Assembly (NCBI RefSeq): GCF_035582795.1 | Contig: NC_134370.1 | Span: 37,435,501-37,499,500 of the forward strand | Source of the DNA: Mycteria americana | Lineage: Eukaryota > Chordata > Aves > Ciconiiformes > Ciconiidae | Direction of reading: 5' to 3' | Length of the DNA stretch: 64,000 bases | Shown: one piece after another, positions 61,201-64,000 of the stretch | Position numbering within the stretch: the stretch's first letter is position 1 | Layout: each line of letters starts with the position of its first letter | Position numbers and translations under genes: made by a program | The notes under the pieces: generated by a model | Databases searched by the model: none | What the model was told of the DNA's origin: nothing | The model's input: only the letters and a program-made list of their open reading frames with translations

Positions 61201-64000
61201 ATAATGTTTAACATGTGGGTGAAGTAATACATAGTTAACATTTGTAAGAGTATTCCAGGTAAGTGGTATCTGCTTGGTAGAGTAGTACCACTGCATGTGT
61301 ACAGAATCTGACAGTGTACAATACGCATCAAAAGCTTCACAAATCCAGGAATTCAACTGACTGGGTAGCCCATTAAGTGTAATCTATGTTCAATGCCTAG
61401 CACACTAAAGCACTGCAAATGAACAAAAAAATAAAGAGATTGGCAAACCCATATGTGACACTGCTGCAACTCTATATAGCAGTCTTCTCAAGGCAGCACA
61501 TATATATTAATAGTAGGCTACTGCATCCACAAGTTTATTTTAGGATTCCAGCCACATGCAAAAAAAGTAGTCTGTATTGTGTTGCTTAAGTAGGGTACTA
61601 CATACTTCAGCAAGAATCCTGGTTTTCTGCAACATGTCCTCCAAGCTTCTTTTACATGACATAGTATGTTTTCAGTATGTTGCATAGATTATTCCACTGT
61701 CTTTTCCAAAACAGCAGTTTCTCCATAGCTTGTGTCTCAACAGCTACACAGCTTCATACTTACTGTAAGCTAACTTGTTTTTACACTGCCATCATGCACT
61801 CAATCTAACTATTATGACCTGTCGTATCACAGCTGAATTAAGAGCTATACTGTTATAGCTGTGCTGTTTGGTTTTTTTTTTTTTAATTCACTATTCTGAA
61901 AACACCACACCTAAGAAGCCTCCAAACTTGTATGCGCTCAAGTTTTCTTCAAGCAGAAAAGCACTGTTTTAATGAACAGTTGGTTTCTATCCACACTAGC
62001 ATCAATACAGCCAAAAACTATACAAAAACTATTTTAGGGGAAGAAGTTCTAAAAGCTAGGTCATGCTTATGGTAACACATGCTTACATTTATATTTATTA
62101 TGTTAGCATAGTACACCAAAAAAAACCCCAACAAAAACGACTTTAGCCTAGAATTACTCCCAAGAGTGGCATTAAATCAAGGATATAATTTTTCAACATT
62201 CAGACCCAAGCTGTCAGAGGAAGTGCAGACTGACACAGGTTTGGCAGAAAAGGAACAAATAGATTTCCGATTACTGTCACAAACATGTCACATGATTAAA
62301 CAGAAAACAATAAACAGAAATCTTTTTTTAAAAAGTAAGCATAATAAATGCAAGCTTCCTGGGGGTATCATATAATATTTTTTCCTCTCCTTTCCCCCCT
62401 TTTGTATCCCCCCCAAGTATGTTTCTTCAGAAGCTTTTCTTGGTTACACTACAAACAACAGTATACAGGGAAAAAACACTATAAAGTCAAAGAAAACAAA
62501 ATAAATGCTGTTTTTCTTCTGTTTCGTGTTTGGTGGGTGTTTTGGGGTTGGTTCCCCCCCTTTTTTTCCCCCCTCTATGACTACCACAATATATGGAGTT
62601 TTGACAGGAAGGCAAAACATTATAGCCTAATGTCTCAACAAAACCAAGAATATTTTGGAAAGTGAAACTTTCCTGCTGGTTCTACAAACAGAACAGCTGT
62701 CTTATACTCAAGATGGGCTATCTAGGGAAGAAAAAAATTACAATGGAACAGAAACGCTAGCTTTCACGTTACCAATTTTGGTCTAATTAATTGATGAACA
62801 GTGTGTCAGCCAGTTTCCTATTGGAACAAACCTCTTCCCTGGGACCAGTTGTCTGCTTTTCTGTGAAAGGGACAGCAGCTATTGAGGTGTTCCTGGAAAA
62901 GGTCCCCCTGTTTAGTTTAGGCATTTTTAGAAGTTTCTCTAAGTCACTAAAGTAAACACTGTGTTTCTTTTTTTAGATCATTGAAGAGATTCTATCAGAA
63001 TTGTTATTAAAAAAAAATGAATCCTGTAGAATGTCCTGGAGAGCACAGAAAGACTGGGGAGTTCTTTCCAGGGTCAGCATAGAAGATCATCAGTTGATAC
63101 AATTATTGGCAAAATGCAGTATTAATAGGAAGCAACCTAAAACCTGTTAGAGAGGAAAAGAGACTCAAATCTTCATAATCCAGTCACTAACTACAGTGAC
63201 AGCAAGTACGACAGACCACAAATATGTACTAATTTGTTAATATCTTTGCACATGCATTTACACTCTTCTTCATTTTACCTAGAAGTCAGTTTCTTTGCAT
63301 AATTCTTATCCATTCTAGATTTTTCTTTTTCTGGCAAAAATTTGAGTCTCTATGAAAGGACACACCTAAACCAACTTACTCCTCCCTCACACTTCAGTGT
63401 ATAGAATGTCTGCAAAATTCAGTGAAGAATTACAATTATTCCTACCAGTGGCACACAGCTTAGACACCACTGACCCTCAGCCACTGGAAAGGAGGTCATT
63501 CTACGGTTGCAAGGGCATCCAATATGGCTACACACTTTGAGCTACATTCTGTACATGAGCACAAAGTTTATAGTATGTTCAATATTTTCTGAAATATTAT
63601 CAGAATTAAACTTTTCAGCTGCTCTTAGATGCAATGTTCCCCGCAGTAGCTGTACCACCCCAACTGATCAGCTATACTAACAACATTTTTGCATGTTGCA
63701 TATTTTACATATAACTAGAAAACCATTTTTTAAAGTTACATATTTTACCCTACCTAAGCTGTATGAAGTTTTACATGTTGACTGTATTGAGAACTTGCAT
63801 CAAAAATACAATTTTGAAAGGAGAAGATAACGAACTTTACCTTCTCTGTGTTCAGAAAACATACAGGTGTGTCTGGATCAAGTACTTCTTGCAACCATGT
63901 TTTTGAAGCATCTGCAAGCTCCAGTTTCAATTTTTTTAGGTTGGGCAAGTTAACAGTGGCATTTGACACCTTCTCTGAGCCACATTCCAGTTTGCCTTCA
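58215..64000 (-). CDS. DNA2: DNA2 3' part, DNA replication helicase/nuclease 2 (cut by right edge)
   Basis: Five exons on the minus strand: 63841-64000 (continues past the edge), 59983-60072, 59192-59374, 58913-59059 and 58215-58271. They encode the C-terminal superfamily-1 helicase core: [45 protein letters not shown] (motif V region) and [15 protein letters not shown] (motif VI with its arginine finger). The protein then ends [19 protein letters not shown]2 joins a RecB-like nuclease to this helicase and acts in Okazaki-fragment maturation, end resection and mitochondrial DNA repair. The nuclease and most of the helicase lie outside the window. The first three introns visible here are GT–AG. 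The last is an AT–AC intron, and using it gives a tail that aligns with the human ending SEKLIIDLPSREHESL (recalled). The C-terminus appears a few residues shorter than human. Confidence 0.97.
58272..58912 (-). other. DNA2: U12-type AT–AC intron, last intron of DNA2
   Basis: The intron begins ATATCCTTTC directly after codon ATG of ...SEAM, matching the minor-spliceosome 5' splice-site consensus (A/G)TATCCTTT without mismatch. It ends TTCCTTAACTTGCTAC, with a perfect U12 branch-site consensus TTCCTTAAC at 58279-58287 and a terminal AC. There is no long polypyrimidine tract. Joining the flanking exons gives [15 protein letters not shown] in frame with a natural stop. Reading past the donor instead gives an unrelated tail and a quick stop. 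The branch A to 3' end spacing, 8–9 nt, is at the short end for this class. Confidence 0.92.
60375..60396. repeat. A22 tract
   Basis: Pure adenine run in the DNA2 intron between 60,072 and 63,841. No retrogene or LINE body was recognised beside it. Confidence 0.9.

Noticed and set aside
1-64000. CRISPR arrays, tRNA, rRNA and intact proviral genes
   Set aside because: None seen on either strand. The window is ordinary avian genic DNA.

Overview
The window is vertebrate nuclear DNA, almost certainly from a bird. Coding sequence is broken into short exons with GT–AG introns. It carries two CR1 3'-end fragments typical of avian CR1 LINEs, three copies of one avian-type endogenous-retrovirus LTR, and no Alu- or B1-like repeats. 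Two CpG islands mark promoters. Nothing bacterial, phage-like or CRISPR-like was seen.

Layout, left to right. PBLD lies on the minus strand from 15,930 down to at least 5,074; its last exon(s) were not found and probably lie beyond base 1. A CpG island (about 16.0–17.8 kb) forms a head-to-head promoter between PBLD and HNRNPH3. HNRNPH3 is on the plus strand, CDS 18,270–23,212, complete. An intergenic stretch follows with a solo LTR at 25.6–26.1 kb. RUFY2 is on the minus strand, CDS 55,153–28,423, complete in 18 coding exons, 606 codons plus stop. Its promoter CpG island is at about 54.7–55.4 kb. A short intergenic stretch follows, with a decayed copy of a DNA2 exon at 56.07–56.16 kb. The 3' end of DNA2 is on the minus strand, from the right edge down to its stop at 58,215. 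The order PBLD–HNRNPH3–RUFY2–DNA2 matches the conserved vertebrate block found on human 10q21, from general knowledge.

The four genes do not form one pathway. They are a PhzF-fold protein, a G-run-binding splicing regulator, an endosomal RUN/FYVE effector and a replication/repair nuclease-helicase. The only shared control visible is the bidirectional PBLD/HNRNPH3 promoter, which has two perfect NRF1 palindromes.

The most interesting signals are: a minor-spliceosome (U12) AT–AC intron as the last intron of DNA2; a partial genomic duplication of the DNA2 exon and intron junction 2.8 kb downstream; two perfect hairpins beside a RUFY2 5' splice site; a G-tract cluster downstream of an HNRNPH3 exon; and a juxtaposed 3'/5' splice-site motif in the last HNRNPH3 intron. 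I found no previously unknown multi-gene system. Exon positions were derived by hand from splice sites and reading-frame continuity. Comparisons with human proteins are from memory.
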